From Diphasiastrum complanatum (lineage: Eukaryota > Streptophyta > Lycopodiopsida > Lycopodiales > Lycopodiaceae), in contig CM055097.1 of assembly GCA_029204225.1 (NCBI GenBank), forward strand, positions 50,874,195-50,938,194: DNA of 64,000 bases, read 5' to 3'. Positions 48,600 through 60,929 of the stretch are shown here, piece by piece. How positions within the stretch are numbered: position 1 is the stretch's first letter; each line of letters starts with the position of its first letter. Below the pieces are notes generated by a model. It had not been told where the DNA came from and did no database searches. It saw only the letters and a program-made list of their open reading frames with translations. Position numbers and translations under genes: made by a program.

Positions 48600-50560
48600 G
48601 CTTCCAAACCAAGGAGTTGCACACAATGATGGACCACATTGGAGCATTCTCTACTGTAAAAATGTGATTACTTGAATGCAAAATATAAAAGAATGGAGGC
48701 CTAAATAGTATGGCACCCATCCTTGGGGGTCACCACCTTGTTGGCCTTCATTTGTCTTTACTCAAAATAAGAATTGGTCATAAAAAACATTTATATTCTA
48801 TTGCGCATACTGAACACATGTAAGAAAGGTTGGAAGAGGATTTGAAGTACTTTGTGTGCTCAGTTATACCAAAATCTGTGAGAAATTTGGACAACAAGGA
48901 CTTTCGACTAGGATCAAACGAGGAAGCCATAGGCTAGTATCGGTTTTGTGTGAGAGGGGACTATCCGTGGAAAAAGGAGTACACTACACGTACACAGAAC
49001 CGATATGTATGGACTGAGGAGTCTAATATAGCCATGCTTAGTTTAATTCCTTATTTTAAGTTGAGACATTCTCTTCAAAATAACATTTCTTAAGAGCTTT
49101 AACCTTGAATGAGAATTGCTTCTCTACATAAGCTTTGAAAATAAGGAACTGATCCCAAATGTCCAGATCAGTTCAAAGCAAGCAACAACAGTCATTTTTA
49201 AATTAGTAGTAAGCATCCTCGTAATGTATTATAAATTGATTTTGTTTTCTAATCTGACACACACTTAGGTTCAGAAAGATAGTAAAGAAGACAAACTTGT
49301 TCGTTTGTTTGTTCTCTGAGATTTGCTTTGATGTCTTATTGCTAGTTCCTATAGAATCACTTGTCAAAACCCAGCTAACTTTGACCTTGCTTTCTCCAAA
49401 GTACGACTTGTAAGTGATAAAGTGAAGCTGAAGGGCAACTCACAATTTCAGCTCAAAGGTTCTCAAACCTTTGCTTGCTTGCACTCAATTCCAATATGGT
49501 TCAACAACTTTAGTCATCAACTTTGTACTTTCGCTCAAAAACATTCTATAAACATTGAGTAGCAATGGCCACTAGCAATTTAGTAGGATATGCCTAAGGG
49601 AGTTGTCCTTTTGGTGGATGTTTCCTGTTTGTATGCAACAACCTATTGTTACCTTCTTCGGTTGATGTGCGATTGGTAGTTGTTGGCAGGGATTATAAAT
49701 TAGTACTAGTTTATTTTGGATTCGTTGCTCGGTTTGAGAAACATTAATAAGGATTTCTGAAATTATTTTGCTAAAATGACAATCTAATGGGTTCTTCTAG
49801 GAGAGAATTTGTGGATCAAACACTGGTGTGTAAAATGTTATCGCGCGGAAAGGAAATTTGGATTGGTGTGCGGTTTAGTGTAGAACTAGGTTAGCTCAAA
49901 AGACTTTTAACTACTTGCTCAAATCTACGACACAACTGTAGCCAGCAGCTTCAATCCTCACTCAAAAACTCAGAATCCACTAGGCTAGATTATAGCAATC
50001 ATCCAAAGTGACTTCTTTTTTGTAGAACAGGTCATTGAATGATCTACGTACGATCCAGATCATTGAAAAGATCAACTGTTTTGCTCCAAATTGTTTGCTG
50101 ACGTGAGATGAGAGGAACTATTTGAAAGAGATACTCAACAATCTTCCAGGCGCATCCATTAGTAGTTGTTTCAAGCGAAAGTAAAAAACAAATGTCACAT
50201 TTTTTGTTTGGGTGCAGGATGGAACATAAACAGCCTATAGGGTTTTGAAAGTAATCCACAAACAACGTATGTTGGACTGTACACTGTGACAACCTAAAGA
50301 AGACCTCTCATTTGACATCAAAAGAGTAGTTGTAAAGCTTACGATACAAGTCCGATTGTCGGTCTTTCAAGGTTTTGGAAGTGTTGGCTTTGTTAGTTTT
50401 AGATGTTATGTTGTCATAGAGAAAAACAAAATTCTCTGTGAAAAAAAATAAATTTAAAAAAAAAAAGTACAATTGGTGACCAGCAGCTCCATCTCAAGGA
50501 TCGACAGTTGATCTCACAACTTCCGACATCTCTCGTCTTCGCCCTCTCAGTATCAAATGA
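48600..50560. other. Mostly featureless, with one copia integrase scrap
   Basis: No gene supported. At about 49075-49150 the minus strand encodes FLIFKAYVEKQFSFKVKAL, nearly identical to the integrase segment at 4708-4775 of the copia element, so a short fragment of that family is embedded here. No LTR attached. Confidence 0.6.
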
Positions 50561-51035
50561 CCACCATCTTATGTCACTCCTCCTCTAGACTCCCCTCCTC
50601 ATTCGCGTTAGGCTGTGCTTCTTGCTGATGGTTCCATGCTTGTCTCCTCCTCTGTTCCTCCTTCTGCCAACTCTTCCCTTGGCACTGCCCCCGTTTGGAT
50701 GTGAACCTCCTTTGACCCTTGTTGCATTGCCTTCTCAACCCCTCGAACAGATTCCTTGCCATGCTTGCGGTCACTTCTTCTCTCTTGGAAGAGTCTTGCT
50801 TGTCACCAACGTTCATTGCCTTGCACTGCTTCAATCGTCTCAAGATGGCCCTCCTCTCTTAGCACTTCATTCGCCCTCTGTTTCAACTACACGAGTCTTC
50901 ATCTCGATCGCTTACGCGGTTGACCCCTACGGCATTGCGGCTTGGAACTTGTTCCTTCTTTTTTCCCTGTGGTGTTTGGTCCTTCCTCCAAGGGGTGGGG
51001 ATGCTAGTCATTGAGAAACTCATGCATATCTTCGT
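50561..51035. other. Open but unrecognised stretch
   Basis: A 130-codon plus-strand frame (50622-51014) is Pro/Leu-rich and has no recognisable domain or start context. Left as unassigned. Confidence 0.3.
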
Positions 51036-51662
51036 CATGATCAAGTTCTATTAGAGTTTGCATCTCATTCATAGAGTAGATGCTGATTTTTCTACATTGG
51101 CAAAATTGGTAGAGTAGTTTTTTTTGTAACCAAAGATCCTTTATGGATTTGGATCATTTACGATCTGAATTCTTTCACATGGTATCAGAGCTTGTGTTTC
51201 AGGTTATGAAGGAGGAAATCAGATCTATCAATGATTTGGTGAAGATATCAAGGCTAGAGCGTGCTAGAGAGGATTTTACACCAAAATCGAGTTTCTTGCA
51301 TTTGTAGATTGGATCTTTTGTAGATCAAAACCCTATATAGGTTTATAAACTTGATCAATTCCGATTTTTAAATTCACATGCTGGATTTGACCGATTTTTG
51401 GATCATTGGATCAACCTAAGTGGTGGCTAATATATTGCATATCAAAATTTTAGCATTTTCATGTAGATTTGGAATAATCAATTTTTTTGTGATTTTGTCA
51501 AAACCCTAATTTTGATTGGATCTCTAGATAGCGAGGTTGTTGGACTTCATTTGAGTGTGTTTCGATCTTAGAAAGTGGCAAGAGTCATTAGATTGAGGAT
51601 AAATCATAGGTTGATCAAGATTTCATAATTCTATGTGTTGATTTGCTTGGTATAAGTGCTGT
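51036..51662 (+). mobile_element. Family A fragment: LTR 3' end, primer-binding site and leader
   Basis: 51036-51179 matches the last part of the family A LTR (AGAGTTTGCATCTCATTC, TGCTGATTTTTCTACATTGG) ending TTTCACA; PBS TGGTATCAGAGC at 51180-51191; the leader then aligns with 10546-11020. It ends abruptly at about 51662, where a copia RT coding region begins on the opposite strand. Confidence 0.8.
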
Positions 51663-53154
51663 AAGGTACATCAGTGATCCTATCAGCTTCCTATAAGGTG
51701 TGAGCTGCATTTGTTCTCTCTCTTCCTCAGTCTTTGGACAGTCGTCGCTTGTCAGCATCGTCCCTGCGAGCATTGGAGTGTTCGCTCCTTTTCAGTTCAT
51801 CCCAAAGTCCTCTAGGATATTCTAGGTGGACCGGTGAAAGTATAAATTACCTCCCTCGTAGTCCCCTTCAATTTGTAAGCCTAGGTAACACCTGGTTTCT
51901 CCCAGATCCACTATCTCAAAATGTTTCCAGATGTCTTCCTTTACTTCAGCAATTAGCTGCTCTCTCTTGCAAAGTATCAGAGTGTCGTCCACATACACAG
52001 CCACAATGATGATCTACCCATCTGTAATTCTGACATATACATTGGAATCAGCCAACAGAGGCTTGAATCCTAATGATTTCAGGGCTTGATCTTTCTTCTT
52101 GTACCATTGTCGGGCTGATTGTCTCAGACCGTAGATGCTTCTATGCATTCTACATGCATAGTCAAGAAGTGAATTCGAGACATTCCCTGGAGGTTGATCC
52201 ATGTAGACCTCTTCGTCTAGTTCGCCATGCAAGAAGGCTGTCTTCTTGTCTACAATGTGGATCCTGAGGTCATAAGCTGCTGCATATGCAAATAACAAAC
52301 GTAGGGACGAATGTTTGATGACAAGAGAGAAGGTTTCAGAGTAGTCAATACCATATCTCTGAGAGAAACCTTTCGCTACCAGTCTTGTCTTGTATTTCGT
52401 GATGTTCTCATTTGGTCCATATTTGAGCTTGAAAACCCATTTGCATTTGACAGTCTTGCGCTTATGTGGTAATGGCTCCAACGTCCATACCTGGTTCTTC
52501 CTCATGGACTCCATCTCTTCGTTCATGGCTTGGATCCATCTATCCTTCTCTGGACTGTCAATCGCTTTCTCGAAAGTCTGTGATTTGCCACTGAATCCGC
52601 AAAACTCTTCTGATGTGGAAACTGAACTGCCTGGCACATATCTTGATGGTGCTCTTTGTGGTCTTGTCGACCTTCTAGGAGATCCTCCTGGGATAGCTAT
52701 GTCTTTGCCTTTGTCTGCTCTACCGGAACCATCTTGAACTGCTGCGGCAGGTTGCCTCTCGAATCTTTCTTCTTCAGATTCGTCGTTCGAATGGGAGACG
52801 ACTCGAAAATCTTTGTTTTTGTGTTCGTCCTATGCTCCCTCTTTCATTGGCGGCAGGTCATAGTACTGTCTCTCCAGAACTTCGTAGCTGACAGGATCGT
52901 CATTGGCCATTGTCCTGCTCTCATCGAATATGACATCTCTCACTGTTTTCACAGTGTTTATGTTTGGCATGTAGACTCTGTAGTATGACGAATTGTTGTC
53001 ATAACCTACCAGAAATCCCTGTTCGGCTTTCTCATCAAGCTTCTTTCGAAGCTTACCAAGAATATGTGCATAAGTTGCACAGCCAAAGATTCTGACATGA
53101 GATAGATTGGGCTTTCTACCCCACCATAGCTCATGTGGTGTCGTGTGAGGTACA
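51663..53154 (-). pseudogene. Copia integrase C-terminus to RT (split element, 3' half), minus strand
   Basis: On the minus strand from 53154: HTTPHELWWGRKPNLSHVRI and GCATYAHILGKLRKKLDE (integrase C-terminus), a linker with SPRRSTRPQRAPSRYVPGSS, then the RT domain: DRWIQAMNEEMESMRKNQVW, CKWVFKLKYGPNENITKYKT, SIYGLRQSARQWYKKKD and the catalytic MAVYVDDTLILCK intact near 51995. One stop lies at 52828-52830 (TAG or TGA after MKEGA). The end QLTPYRKLIGSLMYL (about 51665) is the RT-RNase H connection; RNase H is lost. It starts at the precise residue where the 5' half (21.2-23.26 kb) stops. Confidence 0.85.
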
Positions 53155-53195
53155 CATTAGAGAAAATATGGGCCCAAAGAGGGCCCTATAAGAAA
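53155..53195 (+). repeat. Terminal inverted repeat of T, second end
   Basis: CATTAGAGAAAATATGGGCC followed by CAAAGAGGGCCC; the first 11 bases are identical to the left end. Flanked on the left by minus-strand copia sequence. Confidence 0.6.
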
Positions 53196-53523
53196 TACCA
53201 TGTAGGAGAGAGAAAAATAGCTATAAAGTAATAATAATATTATTTTCTAACTTCTTTACGCATCTGCCCGCACTACTTTCCATGTAAATGAATGCACCTT
53301 AGTTTAGTCACATCAAACTTCACTGGTGTTTAACCACAGTTAAAATGTAATTTTTCAAAATGCTGAAATATTCCCTCCCAATAGTTGGGAACACTCAAAA
53401 ATTTGAACTAGAAGTGACATTTCTGAAGAAAGCTTACGCCATCTCTATCTCCAGCAGAGTCGTTAGCGCCATCTCCAGCTTTGTTATTGTCATTGTGTTG
53501 TTTGTTCCTATACTACTATACTG

Positions 53524-56232
53524 ATGACAAAGCTTTATCATCTTCATATGGATCTGTCACCAGAATATGCTCCGCTCAAGACGAGAAATTCAAAGCAACC
53601 CAAATTGTCAACTTCTGATATGGTCCGATACAGGGAGGAAAAACTAAAACATGTAGATTTATGGTCATCAGGAACATTGTATCCTATTGATCCATGTTCA
53701 TTGCAACATCCAGATTTTCATTCGGTGAGTCAGTTAATAATCTATATGTGTCATGATAAAAATGGCCTTTTGGGTTACTGTGAGAATTTAATGCTCTATG
53801 GGAATGCACATTCAATGCAAAGAATACATTATTTGGAAGAGGAATCAAGGGAAATATCAAAGGAGTGCGAAGAAAAATCTACAAAGATAAAAACTTGTTT
53901 GGATGAAAATGAGATGCTCAAAGAGGAGATCCAAAGGTTGAAATCTTCTTTGCATCATTATACAACTAGTAATGATGAGATAAAAATTGCATTTCAATCC
54001 ATGCGTATCTCATATTTGTCTCTTGTTAAAAATATGGATGTGCTCAACAGAAAGGTCCGAAGCAACAAGAGGAAAAAACTGGTAAACAAGGATATATGTG
54101 ATCTATCATCTAGAGGAGGTCATAGAAAAAGACGAATCCGTGCATTCAAGTAAGTTATAGCTTATTTGGTACTAAAAATTGCTTGAACTTTTTGATTTAT
54201 TCATAATCACTAATTTTGTTATTTATTTATTTCAACTTTCTGTTGATTTGCTTATTATATACTATTGTGAATACTGTGAGTGTCCTAATTTCTACTGACA
54301 TTTTATTATGTTTGCAATGCAGATTAGCATTGGTTATTGAAGACCATTTGGCCGATGAGATTTCAATTGGAAACTCACTAGGCTCTATCTTGACTTCTAA
54401 ATCTATGAAATCAATGTTAAATAATAACAAAATAAAAAAGATTAAGGCTTTAGTTACTGATAGCATTATGGATGAAGTTGGAAAAATATTAGACACTACA
54501 TTGTTTCAGGGGGCATGTGACTTTTCTAGCATTAGTAGGGAAACATATGCAAGAATGTTTAAGATGAATATTAAAGGAGGCATTTGCACAGGTAAATATT
54601 AAAAAGTTTCCAATCCCACGACCATTTCATCCTTTAGGTATGCGGACAATAGTTGGTAATCCACCTCATATCAATGAAATGTATTGCTCGAAAGGAAAAA
54701 GTCTAGCATATAACAATTCCAACAATTTATTTATTGACATTAATCAGTTATTAACATTTATCATAGATTTTTACGGTATTACAAATGAGAATGTCAATAA
54801 TAAGTTGATAGTTGTTCTCAAGTTAGATGAGTTTGAAATTATAGAAGGACAAAAAATGGAAAGAGTTAGTCTCACAATCATGAATGGAGCACTTTCAAAT
54901 TTAGAGGACTTAGAAGGCCTCAATTTCAATGTTTAATCAGAAAATGATATCTGGTGGTTGGTAGCATTTCAGATATAGCAGTTCATTCGCATAATAAATA
55001 GAGATAATTATTTGAATATGGATTTCATATCTAAAATCTTCTCTATGTTAATATTATGAGGCTAATCACATTTTTGTATTCTCTTATAGGTGCTGAAAGA
55101 AGACCATAACATTGCCACCATAAAAAATCACATGGAGGGAGTTCCACTCAATATTCCTAAAATTGGCACTTTCAACATTGAATGGCATTTAGCAGGAGAT
55201 CTGAAGACATTAAATATTTGTTGAATGTATCTCATGGCACCAACTCTGAACACCCTTGTTTGTACTGCATGAAAACAACAAAAGACATGACAAGGAGTTT
55301 AGGAATATCAAGAGATCGAGAAGATCCTAATTGGAAACCTGTAATACCGATTCCTCTATGAAATGTTCATATCTGTACATTGCATGCGGAGGTGCGTATT
55401 ATAGAAAAAATAATATATCTTCACATCTTGTTTGCATGGAATTTCGAGCCAGAGGCCTTTACAAAGAAAGCTATTTCCATATTAGAGGATGTGTTGTCCA
55501 AGGCAGGCTTACATAAAGGCCACGTTAAAATAAAAAAAGATGACAAGTTATCAGGTAAAACGAGAAATATTTCATGCAAGCCGAGCATTGGAAGATCTAA
55601 AGCTCGAAGATTTTTATCAAATTATTCTAGCAAACAATCTAAGGTTCAATACACGGTTTGGAAAAAAATTATTGCAGCAACTCAAGATTTCGAAGAAGAA
55701 GGTTCTACTCGTATACAAAAAGTAGAAGTTTGGAAAAAGTTAGACAATAAGGTGAAATACTTGAAGAAAGATAAATTTTCAAATACTGATGTTCAAATGA
55801 TACAGAAAACAACCAATGAATTTGTGGATGCAGTTTAGAGTGCATGGGGTGTTGATCATATAACACATTATATGGTAAGATTTTGATTTTACACTACCAT
55901 AGACAAATATGTGCAATTAAATTAGATACTTTTGATACTGATTTAGATTATGTTTTTATGATATGCAGCACATATTACGACATTATTCGACATTCTTTGC
56001 AAGAAATAGTGGAAATCTTAGCATATGGTCATCGCAAGGAATGGAAAAATCTCATTGGCAAACAAGAGCGGCATTTCATAAAAGTACACAACATGGCGGG
56101 ACTAGCACAAAAAACAGCTATATACTGCAACTTTTCCAATGCTTTTACAGAAGAATCCAAATTCGTCATAATACAAAATTAATGAATTATAAAAAAATTT
56201 CAAAAAGCGTGCAAATTTATACAAGCCAGTAG
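53524..56232 (+). pseudogene. T gene D: transposase-like protein with D-D-E-like motifs
   Basis: Exon 1, 53524-54149: MTKLYHLHMDLSPEYAPLKT, a coiled-coil (EESREISKECEEKSTKIKT) and a basic patch (KRKKLVNK, GGHRKRRIRAFK), likely DNA-binding or nuclear-targeting. An intron (GTAAGT to GCAG) leads to exon 2 from 54323, with LALVIEDHLADEIS, a frameshift near 54580, FPIPRPFHPLGMRTIVGNPP and IVVLKLDEFEIIEG (candidate first Asp), then stops at 54934 and 54978. Exon 3, 55090-55874: FNIEWHLAGDLKTLKYLL (candidate second Asp) and EHPCLYCMKTTKD (Cys pair), then NVHICTLHAEVRIIEK. Exon 4, 55969-56232: HILRHYSTFFARNSGN and SIWSSQGMEKSHWQTR (candidate Glu), ending in TAG. The motif order resembles RNase H-fold transposases of the type with GD..L......HPC.WC; assignment is inference. 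Multiple stops. Confidence 0.6.
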
Positions 56233-56306
56233 GTTATTTTAATATACAATACACAATAAAATTTTGTATATTAAATAAAAATATTTACAAAGTACAATTC
56301 AGCAGT

Positions 56307-57801
56307 ATCTAATCTGCTTCCGATATTTTTTCCAATGAAAGTTGCAACTTTGAATCATGCAACAATTCTTTTCTTTCGTATGGATCCAATAGCTCATAGT
56401 TTTCATGTTTACTAAGATCAACGTAAGCAACATACACTGCAAAATGAGATGATCTGAGCATGGAATTCACTGGTTCATATCCTAAAACTTTAATCGCAAT
56501 AGTTTTTTTTACAAAAATTATTTTATGCACCTAATTAAAATTATGTCATCCAAGAAAATGAGACAGTGCCTTGATTGCCATAATCATAGTTTCACCATGT
56601 TGATGAAACTTTGAATGGGCAACACTTATCTCATTATTCTTGAAGGACTTTAGATAGTGCCCGAGTGCATGATCTCTTGAAAATTCTCCCGCTGGAAAGA
56701 TCTTTGTCCTCCTCGACGAATTGCGAAATCATCAAGGAAAATTGTTTTCTGAAATGATAAAAAACAAAGTAAGCTCCAGTATATAATCTGACATAAAAAA
56801 TCTACTAGTACTTGATAAGAGACAAAAACTTACGCATTCGGCTTTGTCTTCTCTGAAAATTGTCTCACCATCAATATTATGTCCACCTTTTGATGTCAAT
56901 ATTGTTGGTGAATAGACAGCTGGCTGTGGAAATCCAAGTTGACTTTGGATTCTAAGAAACTCCTCCTCAGAAGACAGATCATCTTCTTTGTTGCACATTT
57001 CCTCCACAGCCATTTTCAAGCAATCTTTCCCTGAATAAAATTTATCATTATGTACATCGTCAACACCAGGGAGAAGATCATCAGCATAAAATCAATAATA
57101 TCCGAAAATTCATCAAGCTCTTTGCTCAAAATGCAAAGAGTCTCAGCTTCAATGAAGTTAAAAAAATCCGATATATCCGATATTGTCTAAAAGGAATTAT
57201 TATCTATATTATAAGTAGGCAAAATGATCAAACATTTATCAGAAGGAGAAAGGGTGGTGGGTGTTCTAGGGCCTATAAAGGTAGACCTATTTCGAGCAGG
57301 ATCAAAATCAGAACAATCATCTAAATTAACATTCGTATCAATAGAAAAGGTTTCTATATCTACAATTTTTGACTTTTCAGACTTTGTACCACTAGAAGAA
57401 ACTGCTTCAGAAGTGGAGGGCACAGAGTCCGAATTGTCAGAAATATTTAACAAAAGAAAAAAAAACAAAAGCAGACTGAAAATCAACAAATCTACATTTT
57501 TTATTATGAATTGGGCACTCATCTACAAATTTGAAATCATTATTTAACTTGGTAAACATTCTGTCAAACTTAGCTTTATAGATATGCTTGTTGAGTGCCA
57601 CCAAGTCCTGATAATGAATCATGTCTTTATTCTAAGACTTGAATAACGGAGTACTGAGCAAGGACTTAAATCTGAGATATATCTGAGTTATAAAAGGTAG
57701 AATAAAAAGAAAAGGAGAAAAAAGAGATTTGAAATAGTCCAACCTATCAGTAATACCAAATTCATTAAAAAAAGAAACCAAACTGGATTCAAAATTAGAC
57801 A
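56307..57801 (-). pseudogene. T gene C: acidic protein of unknown function
   Basis: Starts MSNFESSLVSFFNEFGITDR at 57801. Later segments are KLNNDFKFVDECPIHNKKC (57.55 kb), a Ser/Thr/acidic stretch (SDNSDSVPSTSEAVSSSGTK) at 57.45 kb, then FNFIEAETLCILSKELDEF (57.15 kb), a frameshift, ADDLLPGVDDVHNDKFYSGK and KEDDLSSEEEFLRIQSQLGF. The donor GTAAGT at 56832 joins in frame after an 85-base intron to KTIFLDDFAIRRGGQ (56746), then GEFSRDHALGHYLKSFKNN and GETMIMAIKALSHFLG. The final segment is LRSSHFAVYVAYVDLSKHEN then ELLDPYERKELLHD, with a stop at 56309. At least three frame breaks. Not similar to anything I know. In the original orientation of T it is divergent from the Ulp1 gene. Confidence 0.5.
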
Positions 57802-57859
57802 TTTTAAACAAAAATAACAGAACTGGAGTTCCAAATATCGCTCTCAGGCGCAAACACCA

Positions 57860-57936
57860 TTTCTTTCAAAGTGGTTTATATTTGTCTCCCTGACATGTAA
57901 GTGGTTTATATTTGACTCCCTGACATTTCTTTCAAA
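57860..57936 (+). repeat. 30-bp tandem duplication with flanking direct repeat
   Basis: GTGGTTTATATTTG(T/A)CTCC then CTGACATGTAA at 57871-57900 and 57901-57930; TTTCTTTCAAAG occurs on both sides. Lies just beyond gene C, near the inferred right inversion breakpoint. Confidence 0.85.
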
Positions 57937-58227
57937 GTTATTAGTAAATGGAACATGCTAATATTTTTTTGAAGGTGGTGATCATGGGGAGGGTTAGATT
58001 CCATAGATGCGTTGAATCATTCCATTGCTCTTCACCTATGCAAATATTTTTCGATAATTTGTATTTTCATTGAATATCTCTTCAAGATTAGTTATGTAGG
58101 ATGATTTTAGATGACCAACATTCAATTTTCATTTTTCTCTATTTTCTATTCTATGAAATCTCTTGACATCCTTAACTTTTAATCTCTTTGTATATACCCC
58201 CCAAGCTATCCTCCCAATTGTAGTAGT

Positions 58228-58231
<4 letters not shown>

Positions 58232-58290
<59 letters not shown>
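58232..58290 (+). repeat. (CT)n microsatellite
   Basis: About 59 bp of CT repeats. Confidence 0.97.
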
Positions 58291-58294
<4 letters not shown>

Positions 58295-58769
58295 CCAATC
58301 TCATACCTCCCCCCTTATTCTCCCTTTAAGTTATGTTCGTATGATACAGCTAACACAGGGTGTCAAATTGTACTTCGGTGTTTTGGCTAACATTTGAATC
58401 AATTTTGAGTCTATTCCGACTTCATGTGGTAAAGTAATGGCCATTTCCGTGGAAAAGGTCAAAAATCAACAATTAAGGTTTTAATGTCCTCTCCATTGTA
58501 GGTGCTCAAATCCAAGAGCACAACCAACTTGTAACATCGCTTGGCTGTGAGGCCTGATACGAATTGTGAGACGGGAAATTTGCGGAAGGCCTAAGAATCT
58601 TGGATTTTAGCTCCTACAAGAGAGAGGAAACTAAAAACTCAAATTTTGATTTTTGTGACTTTTTCTACGTAAACGGTCATAACTTTCTCATATGATAAGT
58701 TTCACTTTGGTCTTCGACTAAGCACTATCGCATCCTAAATGGCATTAGGGTATTTTTGGATGTAACAGA

Positions 58770-59563
58770 TGTTGGGGGTATTCCCAACAAAGTGTAAATA
58801 AATAGAATCACCCAATAAAATGTATAAGCCCATGGCCCAGTGAGCATGCAAATAAAGTTGTAAATAAAATAAATATGACTTGGGCCTTGGAATCAAAATA
58901 AAACTAAAGGCCCAATGTCATTTTTAAACTTAGAGATTACTTTTTAGAGTTGGGTCCAAATTGGGACTCACATGAATCTTGTGATTTTTAATGTACTTTT
59001 TGTGGACCCTTGGATCAAGTTGGGTCCAAGATGAATGGATAGGATCATTGTGAACATTAGCCAGTAGGATTGAGGGGCAAGGGCCTTTCCCATTTTATAA
59101 AAGGGCACCATTTGTACACTATTTTCATGCTTAATGAGAAGGAGGAAACTCTACCAATTTTGGAAAAGAAGCATCCTCATTTGCAATCCAATGCTTGCTA
59201 TTGCTCTTGTTGTTTTCAATTACTTTCAAGTTCATGCTTTTTGGTTTCAATAGTTTATGTTTCTCCTTTAGCAAGTATAATGTGCATTTGAGCTAACCTC
59301 CACCCTCACTCTCTATCTCTCTCTCTTTCTCTCTTCTCTTCTCAATCTCTTCTTTTCTATCTCTTCCCTTCACCCAAATCATGATGAATGTTAATGTAGA
59401 GGAGTAGATTTAAAGGAGAATAGTGTTAGTGGTGAGTAGAGTTAAGGGAGAAAGTAGGAAACTAACTAAATGTAGCATCTATGCATAGTTAGGTACCTAT
59501 CCAGTGATCTAACCCTTGTTGACAAGCGGGAGGGCTATACTACGTAAGATCTTCGACCCTACA
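58770..59563 (+). repeat. LTR of a Ty3/gypsy-type element (about 794 bp)
   Basis: Starts TGTTGGGGGTATTCCCAACA (itself a near palindrome) and ends CCTACA one base before the primer-binding site. TATA-like TTTTATAAAAGG near 59093. CT-rich tract at 59308-59370. Confidence 0.65.
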
Positions 59564-59564
59564 G

Positions 59565-59582
59565 TGGCGCCGTTGCCAGGGA
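59565..59582 (+). promoter_or_regulatory. Primer-binding site, gypsy type
   Basis: TGGCGCCGTTGCCAGGGA, one base different from the TGGCGCCGTTGCCGGGGA site common in plant Tat/Ogre-like gypsy elements. Confidence 0.8.
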
Positions 59583-60760
59583 TAGGTTTCCACTAACTAG
59601 TTTAGTTGCATTTTAGGTATTTGCTTGTTTTTTAGAGTAGTTTAGGTAGATTTTTGGGAGTTTAGAGTTAATTTTCTGTATTTTTTTGTGTTTGGACTGT
59701 TCACAGCTAGCGGAGGAGGTGTGAGAGGATAGAGGAGGCCCTGAACAAACTCTAAGGGCTTGAAACTCAAACCAACCAGCCAAAAAACCCAAAAAAAACA
59801 CACCAATCTGTATTTTGGAGGGAAAAAGAGCTTAAAATCTCATCAGATTTTTATATCTCCAGAATCAGTGAGAATTAACCCTTGCATGACTGGCAGCAGC
59901 TCCAGGGTACTGTCCCAGGCCTGCATAGAAGCCTGCGAGAGTTAGTTCCAAGCAGATTGTAAAAATCATAGAAAAATCATAAAAAAATTCAAAAAACCCT
60001 TGAAAAAATCCAAAAAAATTCAAATCTTCATAAGAACTCTCGCAGAGCCCTCTGAAGTTCCATCTCAATGAGACCAGGACACAGAGAAGCTTGCGAGAGT
60101 TAGTTTGATATCTAAGTGCATGTGCGAGAGTTTCCCAGTGAAAAAAAGACGGAAAAGTACCAGTGAACCCTCGTAGACAACAAAATTTTCAGTTCCAATG
60201 GTCAAGAACTCTCGTAGAGGATTCTGAAGTTCCATCACAGAAGAGCTTGCAAGAGTTAGTCCGATTCCAATGAGCAGAAAATTGGATTTAAGTGCAAAAA
60301 AAATCACTAAAAAGTGAAGATCCAGCAAATCCTTCCAATAAGAACTCTCGCAGACCCTCTCAATTGATTCAGAATGTCAATTTACATCAGTGATGAAGCC
60401 TGCGAGAGTTAGTGTGAAGAGCTGGTAAAGATCAAGCCAAAAAAGTGGTTTTGAACTTGCATATTGTGATTGGATACTACTGCAATCAATCATTGTCCCA
60501 AGGAGAAAACGTGGGCAATTTTTCAGGTATTTTTTTAACCTTTTTGACCTATGATAAGCGCTGGACAGCAAGCCAACTTTTGATTATTATTATCACCGCC
60601 AGATTATACTATCGTGTTGCGATGCTGGGCGGACAATGGGAATCAAGATCTATGGCATGGACCACATCAAAATGGATTGTTGGGACGAATAAGTGCTTTT
60701 TACCGCACAAGAAAAACTTTGACACGACACATTTGGAATCCATGGAGAAGGTGTAGTACC
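59583..60760 (+). other. Gypsy leader containing alternating CTCTCGCA/TGCGAGAG repeats
   Basis: Non-coding. Between 59930 and 60405, AACTCTCGCAGA-type words (near 60034, 60167, 60207, 60340) alternate with TGCGAGAGTTAGT-type words (near 59934, 60092, 60121, 60248, 60398), with shared neighbours such as TTCTGAAGTTCCATC. Irregular period of about 150 bp, able to form several stem-loops. Confidence 0.6.
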
Positions 60761-60929
60761 ATCTTATCAAGGACGACGTGAGGCCAACCAAAGCCTCAAG
60801 TGAATAAATCTCACTAACTTGACATTTAGGCCTTCGACATTAAAAGTCCCACAAAAAGGCCTAAAGTCCTTTCCCACCAAAATTGGTTCAAGTTCAAATT
60901 CAAATTATTTCCCTCCAATTATCGAATGG

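Larger units (their letters stand above)
53155..57853. mobile_element. Transposon T, right part (inverted)
   Basis: The end CATTAGAGAAA (53155-53165) with GAGGGCC at 53179-53185 matches the left end at 23260 and points inward in the same direction, as expected for the other terminus of one element after inversion. Holds the transposase-like gene (plus) and gene C (minus), convergent. The content does not overlap that of the left part. The right limit is set by the start of gene C and is approximate. Confidence 0.65.

Noticed and set aside
50622-51014. 130-codon Pro/Leu-rich ORF
   Set aside because: No domain, no splice or start context, and biased composition; kept as unassigned.
53155-57853. 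T right part as an independent second insertion of the same transposon
   Set aside because: Possible, but its flank is precisely the missing half of the copia gene that flanks the left part, and its genes are complementary; one split element is simpler.
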